Virus record (IMG/VR): IMGVR_UViG_3300037184_000121
Location: 1 to 64,000 of that record
DNA length: 64,000 nt
Origin: a virus
Strand: one strand, 5' to 3'
Part shown: piece by piece, positions 1 to 9,375 of the stretch
How positions within the stretch are numbered: the stretch's first letter is position 1
Layout of the letters: every line of letters begins with the position of its first letter
Position numbers and translations under genes: made by a program
Notes under the pieces: model-generated
What the model saw: the letters and a program-made list of their open reading frames with translations, nothing else
Database searches by the model: none
What the model was told of the DNA's origin: nothing

Positions 1-2
1 TT

Positions 3-434
3 GAAGTAAATCCAGCAACTGAAGCTACTTCAACTTCCATTTTGTCTGCTTTAGGTAATTTTAATTTTAGTGGTGGTTCTCTTGTAGTTACAACCAGCGG
101 AGTTGTTGGCATCCCTATAAATAAATATGCAGAGAATACAGCAGTTCCTGCAGGTATTTTAACAACTATTTTAAGTTATACAGTTCCTGCTGGAAAAACT
201 TTAAGTATTACTGGAGCTTATGGTTGGGGTTGTTATAACGGTGAGTATTTGATCCAAGTTGATGGGGTAACTGTAGGTGGTGGATGGACTTCAGCAGCAG
301 ATATAAATTTTCATGTTAATTATGAAGATGCTCCTGTTCCAGCTACAGCAGGACAAGTTGTTACAATTTGTGTTACGATGTATAGTAATCACACAGAAGA
401 TTTTAAAGCCAATTTACTTGGCACTTTAAATTAA
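3..434 (+). CDS. C-terminal part of a virion/fibre-like protein (5' end outside window)
   Basis: The reading frame is open to the left edge, so this is the end of a longer gene. The visible part is about 143 residues. A TTG at 42 could start translation but has no ribosome binding site, so I treat it as internal. The protein is rich in Thr, Val, Gly and Ala and looks all-beta, with a VPAGKTLSITG-type stretch seen in C-terminal domains of phage appendage proteins. It lies just upstream of a run of repetitive virion proteins, so a structural role is likely. I cannot name a specific family. Confidence 0.6.
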   Translation, partial: EVNPATEATSTSILSALGNFNFSGGSLVVTTSGVVGIPINKYAENTAVPAGILTTILSYTVPAGKTLSITGAYGWGCYNGEYLIQVDGVTVGGGWTSAADINFHVNYEDAPVPATAGQVVTICVTMYSNHTEDFKANLLGTLN

Positions 435-455
435 TGAAAGAAAAGGAGAATTACC

Positions 456-656
456 ATGTCAGATTTAGGACCTAGCCAAGATTTGAATCGAAAGAGATTG
501 CAGGTGCATGTCACAGAGATGAAACTTCAGTTAGAGAGATTTGATCTTCGCAAAATGGAAGTAGCAGATGAATTGCGAAAAATTGAAGAAAATATTGCAG
601 CTGCTATGCTAGATATTAGTAAGACTCAGGAATCTATTGATAAACTTGGGAAATAA
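456..656 (+). CDS. small coiled-coil protein, unknown function
   Basis: This 66-residue protein has a good AGGAG site 9 nt before its ATG. After about 12 residues nearly the whole chain is charged and helical, with heptad-like Leu/Ile spacing (LQLERFDLRKMEVADELRKI), so it probably forms a coiled coil. It sits between the end of a structural gene and a GIY-YIG endonuclease gene, in the late gene cluster. It could be a small virion or assembly factor, but nothing in the sequence fixes the role. Confidence 0.65.
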   Translation: MSDLGPSQDLNRKRLQVHVTEMKLQLERFDLRKMEVADELRKIEENIAAAMLDISKTQESIDKLGK

Positions 657-662
657 GAGTTT

Positions 663-1265
663 ATGAAGACATATATAATTTATTTGGCTACAAGTCCCTC
701 AAATAAAGTATATGTTGGAACTACTTCTAAAAGTCTTATTGAACGTAGTAAAGAACATATTTGGTTAGCTAAGGGTAAAAAACAGCGTATTTTTCAATCA
801 GCTTTGCGAAAATATAACTATAATTTTAAATGGGAAGTGCTGGAAGAAAATTTAAATTTAAAGGAAGCAGAGCTTGCTGAAAAATATTACATAGCATTTT
901 TTAATTCTACAGATAGAAATTTTGGTTATAATCTTTCTCCTGGTGGGTTTTCTGGCAATATTAGATCTAAGGAAGGAGAAGAAATCTGGAAACAGAAAAT
1001 GCAAGAACATTGGGATGATCTTAAATTTCAAAAGAAATTATCAGAAGGACAGAAAAAGAGATTTGAAAATGAAAATCCTTGGAACAAGGGTAAGCAAGCA
1101 TCTAAGAAAACCAAAGAAAAATTAAGGATTTCACATGTGGGAAAACAATCACGTTTAGGACATAAAATACAATTTTGTCCCAAAGGCCATGATACTTTTA
1201 TTTGTGGTAGAGAAAAAAGTGGTGGGGGATGCAAACAATGTCGTAGAAAAGCTCCCATGATATAA
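663..1265 (+). CDS. GIY-YIG homing endonuclease with C-terminal zinc motif
   Basis: This 200-residue protein starts with a GIY-YIG nuclease domain (residues 1-95): YIIYLATSPSNKVYVGTTS supplies the paired Tyr-Ile-Tyr/Tyr-Val-Gly elements, SLIERSKEH the expected Arg, and AELAEKYYIAFF the metal-binding Glu. FGYNLSPGG ends the domain. A NUMOD3-like basic segment follows (about 130-165), then a C-terminal zinc-finger-like motif CPKGHDTFICG...CKQCRRK. Such free-standing enzymes spread by cutting alleles that lack them. The gene starts 6 nt after the previous stop with little ribosome binding site. The same CxxGHD zinc module occurs in the HNH endonuclease at 62808. Confidence 0.85.
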   Translation: MKTYIIYLATSPSNKVYVGTTSKSLIERSKEHIWLAKGKKQRIFQSALRKYNYNFKWEVLEENLNLKEAELAEKYYIAFFNSTDRNFGYNLSPGGFSGNIRSKEGEEIWKQKMQEHWDDLKFQKKLSEGQKKRFENENPWNKGKQASKKTKEKLRISHVGKQSRLGHKIQFCPKGHDTFICGREKSGGGCKQCRRKAPMI

Positions 1266-1313
1266 AAAGATTTTCTAAGATATAAGAAAAATATTTTGTA
1301 AAGGAGAAAAATT

Positions 1314-3335
1314 ATGTGTGCCGACTTCGATGCTCAGCTCCCAGTACGCAGTACAGCTTTAGAATTTACAACCGAGGTAGCTAACGCTGCTGGAACAACA
1401 ATCAATCCAGCAGAGGATTATGCTCAGGGATCTACTACATCAGGAGAAAATGGTGTTCTAGATCAAGGCGCAGTAACTACAGCTGCTCCAACATATATTT
1501 CAGGAACTACAAATCCTCTATCATTGGATACAAGTGGAAATCTTCGTGTAACATTTGCTGGAAGTTCCGAGCAAAATGTTAACTTGAACCAAGTTGGTGG
1601 AGCAGCTATTGCTCTTGGGCAAACAACAATGTCTGCCTCAATTCCAGTTACCATTGCTTCTAACCAATCCACTCTAAATATAAATGAAGCACAGATAAAT
1701 GGTGTTGCATTAGGATCTCCCTCTACATATGGCACTTCACCAGGAGCAGTATCCGTTCAAGGTGTAAATGCATATATTACCAATACAGTACCTGTTACTC
1801 TTACAAGTACAACCATTACAGGAACAGTAGCTGTCACACAATCTACTTCACCCTGGGTAGTTTCTTTAGCTTCTACAACCATTACTGGTACAGTAACAGC
1901 AGTAGGCAACCTTACCAATAATAACGCAGCTCCTGCTGCTAATAATATTGGTGTATTACCAGCCGTAGCTGCAGCTGCAGCTCCTACTTGGACAACTGGT
2001 GATCAGGTTCTGTTATCTGAGGATCTATCAGGTAACTTACGTGTAATCACTGGTTCAGGATCAACCACAGCCGTAACAGGAACAGTAGCCGTTACAGAAT
2101 CAGGTACTTGGAATATTACTAATATTACAGGTACAATTAGTTTACCAACTGGTGCAGCAACAAGTGCATTACAAACAACAGGCAATACAAGTCTTGCAAC
2201 TATTGCCACTAATATAACAGGACTAACTGTTGCTCAAGGTTCAACGACAGCGGGTGAAAATGGTCAGTTGACTTTAGGTGCAGTAACTACTGCTGCTCCC
2301 ACTTATGTAACGGGAACTTCGAATGCATTATCATTGACAACTGCAGGAAGTTTGAGAACTCAAGATGCATCTGATGGTCCAGTTGCTGCTGGAACTGCAG
2401 CTCTATTTTCTCAATTAGTAGGTGCCCAGTATAATACAGTACTTCCTACATTAACAAATGGTCAACAGTCAGCATTACAGATGGATTCTAATGGTAGACT
2501 ACTGGTTGATATTAGTTCATCTCCTGAGCAAAATGTTAACTTGAACCAAGTTGGTGGTGCAGCTATTGCACTTGGGCAAACAACAATGTCTGCCTCAATT
2601 CCAGTTACCATTGCTTCTAACCAGAGCGCAATTCCAGTTACTCTTACAAGCACAACCATTACAGGAACTGTAGCAGTAACACAAAGTACTAGCCCTTGGG
2701 TTGTTAGTGGGACTGTCACTACAACTCCTCCAGCAAATGCTTCGACAAACATTACACAATGGGATAGTGTAGCACTTGGTGCACCCTCAGCTTATGGTAC
2801 TGCCCCAGGAGCTGTTACTGTTCCAGGTGTTAACGCATTTATTACAAATACAGTACCTGTTACAGGTACATTCTGGCAAGCCACTCAGCCAGTTAGTGGA
2901 ACAGTAACTAGTAATCAGGGCACACCTAATACAGTAGCTAACTCTTGGCCTGTAGAAATAACAGATGGGACAAATGTACTTGGTACACCTGCCCATCCTG
3001 TTAATGTTACCTTCGCTAATGGTACTCCAGTTGTTACTTATGCTACAACAGCAGCAGTTGCTTCAAATGCTTCCGCTACACAATCAGTTGCAGGTCCAAT
3101 TAACTTAGACCAAGTGCATGTTTCAGCATCAGGTGAAGTTAAGGTCGTAATTGCTATCGGAGTAACTGGTAGTGAGGCTACAAAATGGGTTGGTTTTACA
3201 AGTGCAGCAGACAAGAACTTTGACTGGGTATTGCCAGAGACATATGTTATCCCTTCAGGTTCAGATGTTAAGATTACCATTACAAATAAAGATACTGCAG
3301 CTATGGATATCTATAGCTCGGTTATTAATCACTAA
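1314..3335 (+). CDS. large repetitive beta-rich virion protein (fibre/adhesin-like)
   Basis: This 673-residue protein has an AGGAG site before its ATG. It is almost free of charged residues and is built from repeats: a block of the type AQGSTT(A/S)GENG...GAVTTAAPTY...LSL.T.G.LR occurs twice (about residues 37-75 and 303-345), and EQNVNLNQVGGAAIALGQTT plus MSASIPVTIASNQS occurs twice, reflected in a near-identical 98-bp DNA repeat. Short linkers of ITGTVAVTQSTSPWVVS type join them. This composition is typical of phage appendage or decoration proteins. The C-terminal 100 residues are non-repetitive and may be a trimerisation or binding domain. It is a paralogue of the next gene (3420-5885). Confidence 0.7.
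   Translation: MCADFDAQLPVRSTALEFTTEVANAAGTTINPAEDYAQGSTTSGENGVLDQGAVTTAAPTYISGTTNPLSLDTSGNLRVTFAGSSEQNVNLNQVGGAAIALGQTTMSASIPVTIASNQSTLNINEAQINGVALGSPSTYGTSPGAVSVQGVNAYITNTVPVTLTSTTITGTVAVTQSTSPWVVSLASTTITGTVTAVGNLTNNNAAPAANNIGVLPAVAAAAAPTWTTGDQVLLSEDLSGNLRVITGSGSTTAVTGTVAVTESGTWNITNITGTISLPTGAATSALQTTGNTSLATIATNITGLTVAQGSTTAGENGQLTLGAVTTAAPTYVTGTSNALSLTTAGSLRTQDASDGPVAAGTAALFSQLVGAQYNTVLPTLTNGQQSALQMDSNGRLLVDISSSPEQNVNLNQVGGAAIALGQTTMSASIPVTIASNQSAIPVTLTSTTITGTVAVTQSTSPWVVSGTVTTTPPANASTNITQWDSVALGAPSAYGTAPGAVTVPGVNAFITNTVPVTGTFWQATQPVSGTVTSNQGTPNTVANSWPVEITDGTNVLGTPAHPVNVTFANGTPVVTYATTAAVASNASATQSVAGPINLDQVHVSASGEVKVVIAIGVTGSEATKWVGFTSAADKNFDWVLPETYVIPSGSDVKITITNKDTAAMDIYSSVINH
1569..1666 (+). 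repeat. 98-bp direct repeat, copy 1
   Basis: The segment begins GAGCAAAATGTTAACTTGAA and ends TTCTAACCA. It matches 2526-2623 over 98 bp with two differences that I can see. Both copies lie in the same reading frame of the 673-residue virion protein and encode the EQNVNLNQVGG...SIPVTIASNQ block. Confidence 0.9.
2526..2623 (+). repeat. 98-bp direct repeat, copy 2
   Basis: This is the second copy of the 98-bp unit at 1569-1666 and differs at two positions (GGTGC for GGAGC, GCACTT for GCTCTT). Such near-identity inside one gene points to recent internal duplication or gene conversion and gives recombination a way to change the protein length. Confidence 0.9.
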
Positions 3336-3352
3336 AGTTGAATCTCTAATAA

Positions 3353-3381
3353 GCAGTGGGTATCTAAAAAATATCCACTGC
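3353..3381 (+). other. intergenic hairpin
   Basis: GCAGTGGGTA and TATCCACTGC form a 10-bp stem (one G-T pair) around an A-rich 9-nt loop. It lies in the 84-nt gap between the two paralogous virion genes. No T tract follows, so it is a poor intrinsic terminator; it may be an mRNA processing or stability element. Confidence 0.5.
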
Positions 3382-3419
3382 ATGTTTAGGGATTTATAAG
3401 ATAATTTAAAGGAAAGAAA

Positions 3420-5885
3420 ATGGCTGATTTACCTATTGCAGAAGATAATGGTCAGATGCCTGTTACTATTAACGATCCTACAACGGTTCTTAATAGTGCT
3501 AATGTTAAAGCTGCATCAACTGCCTCAGTTGCAGCAGATAATTCATTAGTAGTCGCTCTTTCCCCAAATTCTCCAGTTCCCACTGGAACTAATAATATTG
3601 GTGTAACTGGTGTAGCACAAGCTTCTGCTACAGCAGGAGAGCATGGTGATTTAGTACAAGGAGCTGTAACTACAGCAGCACCAGCGTATACAACAGGTCA
3701 AACAAGTCCTTTGTCGTTAGATACAAGTGGTAATTTACGTGTAACATTTGCAGCGTCTGGTGAGCAGAATGTAAATATCAATCAAATAGATGGTGTTGCT
3801 GCAGTAGTTGCATCAGCTGGTGTTCTAAAGGTTGGTATCGTAGGTAATACAGGTGCAGCTATTGATGCAGCATCTACACAGAATGTAGCTACTCCAGCTA
3901 ACGGCATTTTAACACTTGCAGAATTTAATACAACACCAACTACAATCACATCAGGTAATTCGTCCCCATTACAATTAACTTCAGCTGCTCGTTTAATTGT
4001 TGATGGAAGTCAAGTCACACAACCTGTATCAGGAACTTTTTGGCAAACTACACAGCCAGTCTCTCTTTCTTCGACTACAATTACTGGTACAGTAGCAGTT
4101 ACTCAAAGTACCAGCCCATGGGTTGTTAGCCTTACAAGTACCACACTTACAGGTACATCAACGGTTGCAGGAAATCTTACAAATAATAATGCAGCTCCTA
4201 TCGCTGATAACTTAGGTGTGCTCTCCGCATTGGCTAATGCAGCTCATCCAACATGGACAGAAGGTGATCAAGTCCTGTTATCTGAGAATTTAACTGGAGA
4301 TTTAAGGGTAATTTCTAAAACTGAGGATGGTATTGGTAATGCTATTACATCAACATCTATTAATAGTAAAATAGCTCTTGATGTTACACAAGCAGCACCT
4401 GGATTGGATCGTATTGGTACAGGAACTCTAACCGCTTTAAATAGTGCAGTTACTGCTAATACGCAAGGCTGCTCAATGGTTACATTCTATGTTTCTGGTA
4501 CATTTGCTTTAACTTATCTTTGGGAAGGAACTGCTGACGGGACTAATTGGGTATCTGTATTTGCCTATGACGTTTCATTTGGTACTGTTCAGGGATCTAA
4601 TAATGCCCCCAATGTAATGTATTCAGTGGCTTGTGGTAGTTTCGAACAAGTACGAATGAGGGCATCTGCCTATACTTCTGGCACTGCTACTGTTACTTGG
4701 GATTCAAGTCAAGGTACAAATGTAGACCATCTGATAACAAATGATACAAATCCCATCAGTCAATCCATAACTGTACAAGATACAGCAACTACATCATACG
4801 TTGGGGCGAATGGACAAGTAATTTACAATGGTACTCCAGCCCCTACTGCAGGTTCAGTAAACTCCTACAGTCTAATATCAATTCAAACGATTACTCTTGA
4901 AGTGACTGGAGTATGGACTGGAACTTTGCAGACCGAAATAAGCATGGACAATGGTGGAAGTTGGTATGTTCGTCCAGTACATCAAGCTGGATTACAAATT
5001 TCGTCTGCAACCTGGACAGCCAATTTTGAAGGTACAGTAAATGTTACTGGTTGTACTAACTTTAGAATAAGAGCAATTGCTGCAATGACTGGAACAGCAA
5101 CTCCTGTTCTAGTTGAAAGTAAAAATCTTAGTAGTGTTTATATTTCTAATTCAATTCTCCCAGGAACTAATAATATTGGAGTTACTGGAGTAGCTCAAGG
5201 ATCAACAACAGCTGGAGAAATTGGTGAGTTAGTTCAAGGTGCCGTTACAACAGCAGCTCCTACTTATACTACAGGGCAGACAAGTCCTTTATCATTAACA
5301 ACTGTTGGAGCTTTAAGAACTGATAATACATCATGGCTTGGGTCAGTAGCACCAACTGTTGGTCAAAAGACAATGGCAAATTCAGTTCCCGTTGTTATTG
5401 CTTCTGATCAATCAGCTATTCCAGTTAATCAAGGAACAGCTAATACGATAGCAAATGCTTGGCCTGTTAAAATTACCAATGGCACAGATACAGTAGCAAT
5501 TAATACAGATGGTTCTTTAAACGTTCAGCAAAATCCTGCAAATCTATCGGTAACAGCTACAGCTGCAACAGGGGTTGCTGTAACAGCCACTCTTCCTGCA
5601 GTAGCTGCTGACTTTCATTATATAACTATGATTGAGATTATAAAATATGCCACTGCTGCAATTGCTGGATCTGCTACTCCTGTTCTTGTCACAACAACTA
5701 ATTTTCCAACTGCTAATGTATTTACCTTTGGAACAGCTCAGGCAGTTGGTGCAACACTTAGCTATGTTTATGCTCCAGCTTTACCAATACGTTCAGCTGT
5801 TGTGAATACTGCAACAACAATTGTTTGCCCAGCAACACCAAGCGTAATATGGCGTGTAAACGTATATTATTACGCAGGAGTATAA
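3420..5885 (+). CDS. large repetitive beta-rich virion protein, paralogue of the preceding gene
   Basis: This 821-residue protein is preceded by AAAGGAAAG and shares the repeat vocabulary of the 673-residue protein: IGVTGVAQ...TAGE.G.LVQGAVTTAAP.Y followed by TSPLSL.T.G.LR occurs near both ends, with GEQNVNINQIDG and ITGTVAVTQSTSPWVVS blocks between. The centre (about residues 330-580) is different: two beta-sandwich-like stretches with aromatic and Cys residues, one of them LWEGTADGTNWVSVFAY. These could be carbohydrate- or surface-binding modules, which is inference. The shared repeats suggest the two proteins occupy the same appendage or arose by duplication. Confidence 0.7.
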   Translation: MADLPIAEDNGQMPVTINDPTTVLNSANVKAASTASVAADNSLVVALSPNSPVPTGTNNIGVTGVAQASATAGEHGDLVQGAVTTAAPAYTTGQTSPLSLDTSGNLRVTFAASGEQNVNINQIDGVAAVVASAGVLKVGIVGNTGAAIDAASTQNVATPANGILTLAEFNTTPTTITSGNSSPLQLTSAARLIVDGSQVTQPVSGTFWQTTQPVSLSSTTITGTVAVTQSTSPWVVSLTSTTLTGTSTVAGNLTNNNAAPIADNLGVLSALANAAHPTWTEGDQVLLSENLTGDLRVISKTEDGIGNAITSTSINSKIALDVTQAAPGLDRIGTGTLTALNSAVTANTQGCSMVTFYVSGTFALTYLWEGTADGTNWVSVFAYDVSFGTVQGSNNAPNVMYSVACGSFEQVRMRASAYTSGTATVTWDSSQGTNVDHLITNDTNPISQSITVQDTATTSYVGANGQVIYNGTPAPTAGSVNSYSLISIQTITLEVTGVWTGTLQTEISMDNGGSWYVRPVHQAGLQISSATWTANFEGTVNVTGCTNFRIRAIAAMTGTATPVLVESKNLSSVYISNSILPGTNNIGVTGVAQGSTTAGEIGELVQGAVTTAAPTYTTGQTSPLSLTTVGALRTDNTSWLGSVAPTVGQKTMANSVPVVIASDQSAIPVNQGTANTIANAWPVKITNGTDTVAINTDGSLNVQQNPANLSVTATAATGVAVTATLPAVAADFHYITMIEIIKYATAAIAGSATPVLVTTTNFPTANVFTFGTAQAVGATLSYVYAPALPIRSAVVNTATTIVCPATPSVIWRVNVYYYAGV

Positions 5886-5886
5886 A

Positions 5887-6534
5887 ATGAAAATAGCTCC
5901 ATTGGATTACTCCACATTTTGGCCATTAATTTCTACTAAGAATCTTCTTCCTCAGTTTCTGGATACTGGTGATACTTATCAAGTATTTGCTTTAGAATCT
6001 AATATTTCTTGGGAGACTTTTATAGCAAAAGATGGTGGACACAATCAACTAGATTTTGAAACAAATTATAAAGCGACATGTAATCAACCTTTAGAATATC
6101 GTAGTGTAGATGGGTTGCCCAAATATGCCTCTGCAATGTTTACAGATAATTTGTCTTATTGGGTAGATGGAAGTAATGGAATTCTCTCAATTCCTGCAGG
6201 TCAAACAGGTTATATTAAGACAAATTTTTCTTTTCCTTTTAAACTCCAAGGAATCGACTTTCATTGGGATGGTTCTAATTTCGGAGACTACATCAATTTT
6301 GAAGCAGGTGTCTACAATAATAATGATGCCTCTTCTGAGGCTAATTTTATTCAGTTGTCACAATATGCAAATCAATATAGAGTCATTGGTTCAGATACGA
6401 AGTCTTTTATAGTAGATACTGTTAAAACCGTTCCACCAACATATAATGGGTTAAATATTTATCTTCGTACAACTTATGTTAATGCAGGTAGCGCATCGGT
6501 TAGCTTATGTGTTAATTTGATAGGTTATAAATAA
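5887..6534 (+). CDS. predicted virion-associated protein, unknown family
   Basis: This 215-residue protein starts one base after the previous stop, so it is probably translationally coupled. It is rich in Tyr, Phe, Asn and Ser with few charged residues and no signal peptide, and looks like a beta-sandwich appendage domain. Its stop codon overlaps the start of the next gene (TAATG). Position directly after two repetitive virion proteins suggests an appendage component. I do not recognise a specific family. Confidence 0.6.
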   Translation: MKIAPLDYSTFWPLISTKNLLPQFLDTGDTYQVFALESNISWETFIAKDGGHNQLDFETNYKATCNQPLEYRSVDGLPKYASAMFTDNLSYWVDGSNGILSIPAGQTGYIKTNFSFPFKLQGIDFHWDGSNFGDYINFEAGVYNNNDASSEANFIQLSQYANQYRVIGSDTKSFIVDTVKTVPPTYNGLNIYLRTTYVNAGSASVSLCVNLIGYK

Positions 6535-7049
6535 TGGCTTCTAAAAGACGGCATATTCTACATCCAGGAGATATTTTACTCTTTAAGCCTAGAGGGGATT
6601 CTACTTCTATTATTGATAAATTAATTGTATTAGGTCAACATTTATTTAGACAAATCCCTAGAAATGATAATTTTTGTCATGTAGCTCTTGTTGATGATGA
6701 TACCCGATTTATTTTAGAAGCAAGATGGCCTAAGACTCGAAGATCTCATTTAGCAGACGTAAGGACTAGTTGTACAGATAAAATTGAAGTATATCGAGTC
6801 CGTGGAATTACTCCAGAGCAAATTAAACTTACTTTAGATTTTGCCCATGAACATCTAAATGAGTGGTATGATGTGCCTCTTTTTTTAACAGGGTTTTTAT
6901 CTATCAAGCATACCTGGATTTGCAGTACCTTTGTATCGAAAGCTTTTAAGGCAGCTAAATTATCTATTCCATATGGGTGCTCTGATAAAGTATTTATTGT
7001 TCCAGATGATTTTGCCATTGATAAAAAAGGCGAAGAACGAATTATGTAA
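6534..7049 (+). CDS. YiiX/NlpC-P60-like (permuted papain fold) cysteine hydrolase
   Basis: This 171-residue protein begins with HPGDILLFKP, typical of the YiiX/YebB group of circularly permuted NlpC/P60-fold enzymes. The conserved His is in FCHVALVDDD (about residue 46). The nucleophile Cys is in WICSTFVSKAFKAA (about residue 130), where the CS.FV.KA pattern is the family signature. Members hydrolyse amide bonds of peptidoglycan peptides or other substrates. The start overlaps the previous stop. A role in cell-wall penetration during entry is plausible, but an intracellular hydrolase is equally possible. Confidence 0.75.
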   Translation: MASKRRHILHPGDILLFKPRGDSTSIIDKLIVLGQHLFRQIPRNDNFCHVALVDDDTRFILEARWPKTRRSHLADVRTSCTDKIEVYRVRGITPEQIKLTLDFAHEHLNEWYDVPLFLTGFLSIKHTWICSTFVSKAFKAAKLSIPYGCSDKVFIVPDDFAIDKKGEERIM

Positions 7050-7057
7050 GGGGATTT

Positions 7058-7228
7058 ATGGCTTGTCCAAAATGTTCTAGAAAACGTTATGAGGAAAAAA
7101 TTATTAAAAAGGGCAAGCATAATTTTTTAATTAGACAATGCCTAGGTTGTGATACACAGTATTCACTTATAAGAGTTAGAAAAAGTACTTTAACAAATGA
7201 ATGGGTTGAAGTTGAGAACGAAAAATAG
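7058..7228 (+). CDS. 56-residue zinc-ribbon protein
   Basis: The ATG follows a GGGG-containing site 9 nt after the previous stop. The product has CPKC near the N-terminus and CLGC at about residue 29, spaced as in a one-knuckle zinc ribbon, with a basic segment between (KRYEEKIIKKGKH). It may bind nucleic acid or just be a small structural zinc protein. It is one of several tiny Cys-rich proteins in the window. Confidence 0.6.
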   Translation: MACPKCSRKRYEEKIIKKGKHNFLIRQCLGCDTQYSLIRVRKSTLTNEWVEVENEK

Positions 7229-7245
7229 ATTTAAGGAGAAATATC

Positions 7246-7899
7246 ATGGCATACATCCAAGACATTGAAGTTAGCTGGAGTGACTTTAAAAATTTAAAGG
7301 CTGGAAGTTTGACAGGTAATCCAGTTTATTATCTGAAGAATGATTTGCAATATGTTCCTTTTTTGGTTTATAGCCAAGGAACGCCTGGAGATCCTGTATC
7401 TATTTACTTTTCAAATATAAACCGAGATCCTTCTTCTGTTTCTGGTCCATATGCTGCTTTATCCGCAGGTGTTAAGGCTTCTGCTCATATCCAGGATATT
7501 GTTTATACTGCAACTTCTTATGGAGTAAGCAGTATTACAGTGTCTTATGTGAGTGATGCTTCTGCTGTGGGGCAGGAATATGTTACAGTCTCTGGTAATA
7601 ACATTACTGTTCATATTGTTAGTGGATCTTCAACAGCACAGCAAGTTCAAGCTGCAGTCAATGGGTGGAATGCTTATACAGGTTTATCACAATACAATTC
7701 CGCTGCTTCTTCTTATTTGGTATCTGCCGTAATTGATGCTGGACAAGAAGGAATCCCACAAACAACTCAGGGACCTACAAGTTTAACAGGTGGAGTAGCA
7801 ACAGTAACTGTACTAGCAGATTGGACAACTAATTATTTAGGTACTGCAACATTAGCTACCAGTTTTGCAAATGCTACTGCAACAGAGTTGGCTGCATAA
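7246..7899 (+). CDS. beta-rich virion protein
   Basis: This 217-residue protein is preceded by AAGGAG. Its second half contains VSGNNITVHIV, a helical STAQQVQAAVNGWNAY segment and LTGG at the end. This strand-helix pattern recurs in phage sheath and baseplate proteins, including the domain in the sheath protein at 23093 that holds the DUF3494 insertion. It is followed by an HNH endonuclease gene and then another virion gene. A tail or neck protein is likely; I cannot assign an exact role. Confidence 0.6.
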   Translation: MAYIQDIEVSWSDFKNLKAGSLTGNPVYYLKNDLQYVPFLVYSQGTPGDPVSIYFSNINRDPSSVSGPYAALSAGVKASAHIQDIVYTATSYGVSSITVSYVSDASAVGQEYVTVSGNNITVHIVSGSSTAQQVQAAVNGWNAYTGLSQYNSAASSYLVSAVIDAGQEGIPQTTQGPTSLTGGVATVTVLADWTTNYLGTATLATSFANATATELAA

Positions 7900-7908
7900 G
7901 GATAAATT

Positions 7909-8475
7909 ATGAGTCTTGTAATAGAAAAGATAAGTAAAATTTGCTCAAAGTGTGGAGAAGAGAAATCTTTAGATTCTTTTGGGCCTCATAAACGAACTAA
8001 AGACAAAAAGAATAGTTGGTGCAGAAATTGCAATAGAATTAATATGCAAGAACGCCGTAATGGACATCAGGAAGAAGAAAATGCTAGAGCGAGAGAGCTT
8101 TATAAAACTAATGGAAGTTTAGAACGTACCAAAAAATGGAATAAAGAACATAAAACAGAAAAGGATGCCTATGCTGCATCTCCAAGAGGACGTTTTTTCT
8201 CGGCTAAAGGTAGTGCTGCGTTTAGGAAATTACCATGGCTTCTTTCGTTAGCAGAATACGAAAGTATAGTTTCTAATCTTTGCTATTATTGTAATGGTGA
8301 ATTGCCTTGGAAAGGCAGTGGCTTAGATCGTATTGATAATAATCCCTTAATTGGATATAGAGTAGATAATGTAGTTCCTTGTTGTGCTACGTGTAATTAT
8401 ATGAGACAGGAATCAACAGTTCAAGAATTTAAAGACCAAATTATAAAAATTGCTAAAAATTTGAGGTTACTATAA
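7909..8475 (+). CDS. HNH homing endonuclease
   Basis: This 188-residue protein has an N-terminal zinc knuckle (CSKCGEEKSLDSFG, then CRNC), a charged helical linker, and a C-terminal HNH domain. CYYCNGELPW and CCATCNYMR give the structural zinc ligands, and SGLDRIDNN followed by GYRVDNVVPCC the catalytic core, with Asp in place of the first His as in many phage HNH enzymes. The final codons overlap the next gene (TAATG). It sits between two virion genes, as expected for a mobile endonuclease gene. Confidence 0.85.
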   Translation: MSLVIEKISKICSKCGEEKSLDSFGPHKRTKDKKNSWCRNCNRINMQERRNGHQEEENARARELYKTNGSLERTKKWNKEHKTEKDAYAASPRGRFFSAKGSAAFRKLPWLLSLAEYESIVSNLCYYCNGELPWKGSGLDRIDNNPLIGYRVDNVVPCCATCNYMRQESTVQEFKDQIIKIAKNLRLL

Positions 8476-9293
8476 TGTCATTGACGATCCCACAGCCACC
8501 TGTCATAACTAATATTGGCACAAATTTTATGACGATCAACGTCCTGCCTAATAACCCTGTAGGCACCTATTATGCTATTCAGGTAATTTTTAATGGTACT
8601 GGTGGATTCGTTACAGCCCAGGGTACTCTTCAGCCTGTTCAAATGTGGCTTAATACTACTTTGATTATGGTAACTGGACTTACACCTGGGAATAACTATT
8701 CCATTCGTTTAAGTGCAGCTGAGGATTCTATTGGGACAAATTCTACTCCCTTTGGGACGACAACCAATATTACTACGCTGACAGGGCAGACAAGTCAAAA
8801 TATTACTCAGTTTACAAGCGCGGAGCAGCAAGTAATTGCCCAGGCTAGAAAATTGATGCCTGAGATCTTTTCACGTAATACAAGGGATGAGAAGATCTTA
8901 GCTTATGCTAACTTAATCTTAGCAGAGATCAACAGTTTTCCTCCTTTGACAGGATTTACGATTGGTGATATTGCAGGAAATCCTATTCTGTCAGAACTTT
9001 TGTATTTCGGCATCTCTTTGATGACGGAATTATTTTTACAAGCAAGGGCTACTTTGGAAGATTTTCAGTATAATGATAATGGGTTATCCCTAAATGTAGA
9101 CCAAGTAGGTAAAATTTCCCAATCCTATGCAAATATGCTTGCTTTCTATCAGCAGATGATTCTAAACTGGAAGAAGACGCTAATATTTAGTATGGTAGGA
9201 GCAACGGGATTAGGAACGCCTCGCTACCAAAGTCAGATCGGGCAGTTCCTCAAGGTCGCGTTGGGTTCAGCATTCAGTTGGAATGTGCCTTAA
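8475..9293 (+). CDS. virion protein with N-terminal fibronectin-III-like domain
   Basis: This 272-residue protein starts with a fibronectin type III-like domain (residues 1-95; PPVITNIGTNFMTINV, then LTPGNNYSIRLSAAEDS). It continues with a helical C-terminal part (about 115-272) containing IAQARKLMPEIF and a Gln/Tyr-rich helix. A similar Fn3 domain is found in the 388-residue protein at 12304 (both carry SIRLSAA / SVRLSAATD). Fn3 domains on phage particles often bind cell-surface carbohydrate weakly. The start overlaps the stop of the HNH gene. Confidence 0.6.
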   Translation: MSLTIPQPPVITNIGTNFMTINVLPNNPVGTYYAIQVIFNGTGGFVTAQGTLQPVQMWLNTTLIMVTGLTPGNNYSIRLSAAEDSIGTNSTPFGTTTNITTLTGQTSQNITQFTSAEQQVIAQARKLMPEIFSRNTRDEKILAYANLILAEINSFPPLTGFTIGDIAGNPILSELLYFGISLMTELFLQARATLEDFQYNDNGLSLNVDQVGKISQSYANMLAFYQQMILNWKKTLIFSMVGATGLGTPRYQSQIGQFLKVALGSAFSWNVP

Positions 9294-9375
9294 TAATTGA
9301 TTATCAATACTTTTAGTAAGTTTCTTTAATATAAATATTTGTTAACTTTTAGATAATATTTTTGAAAAATAATAG

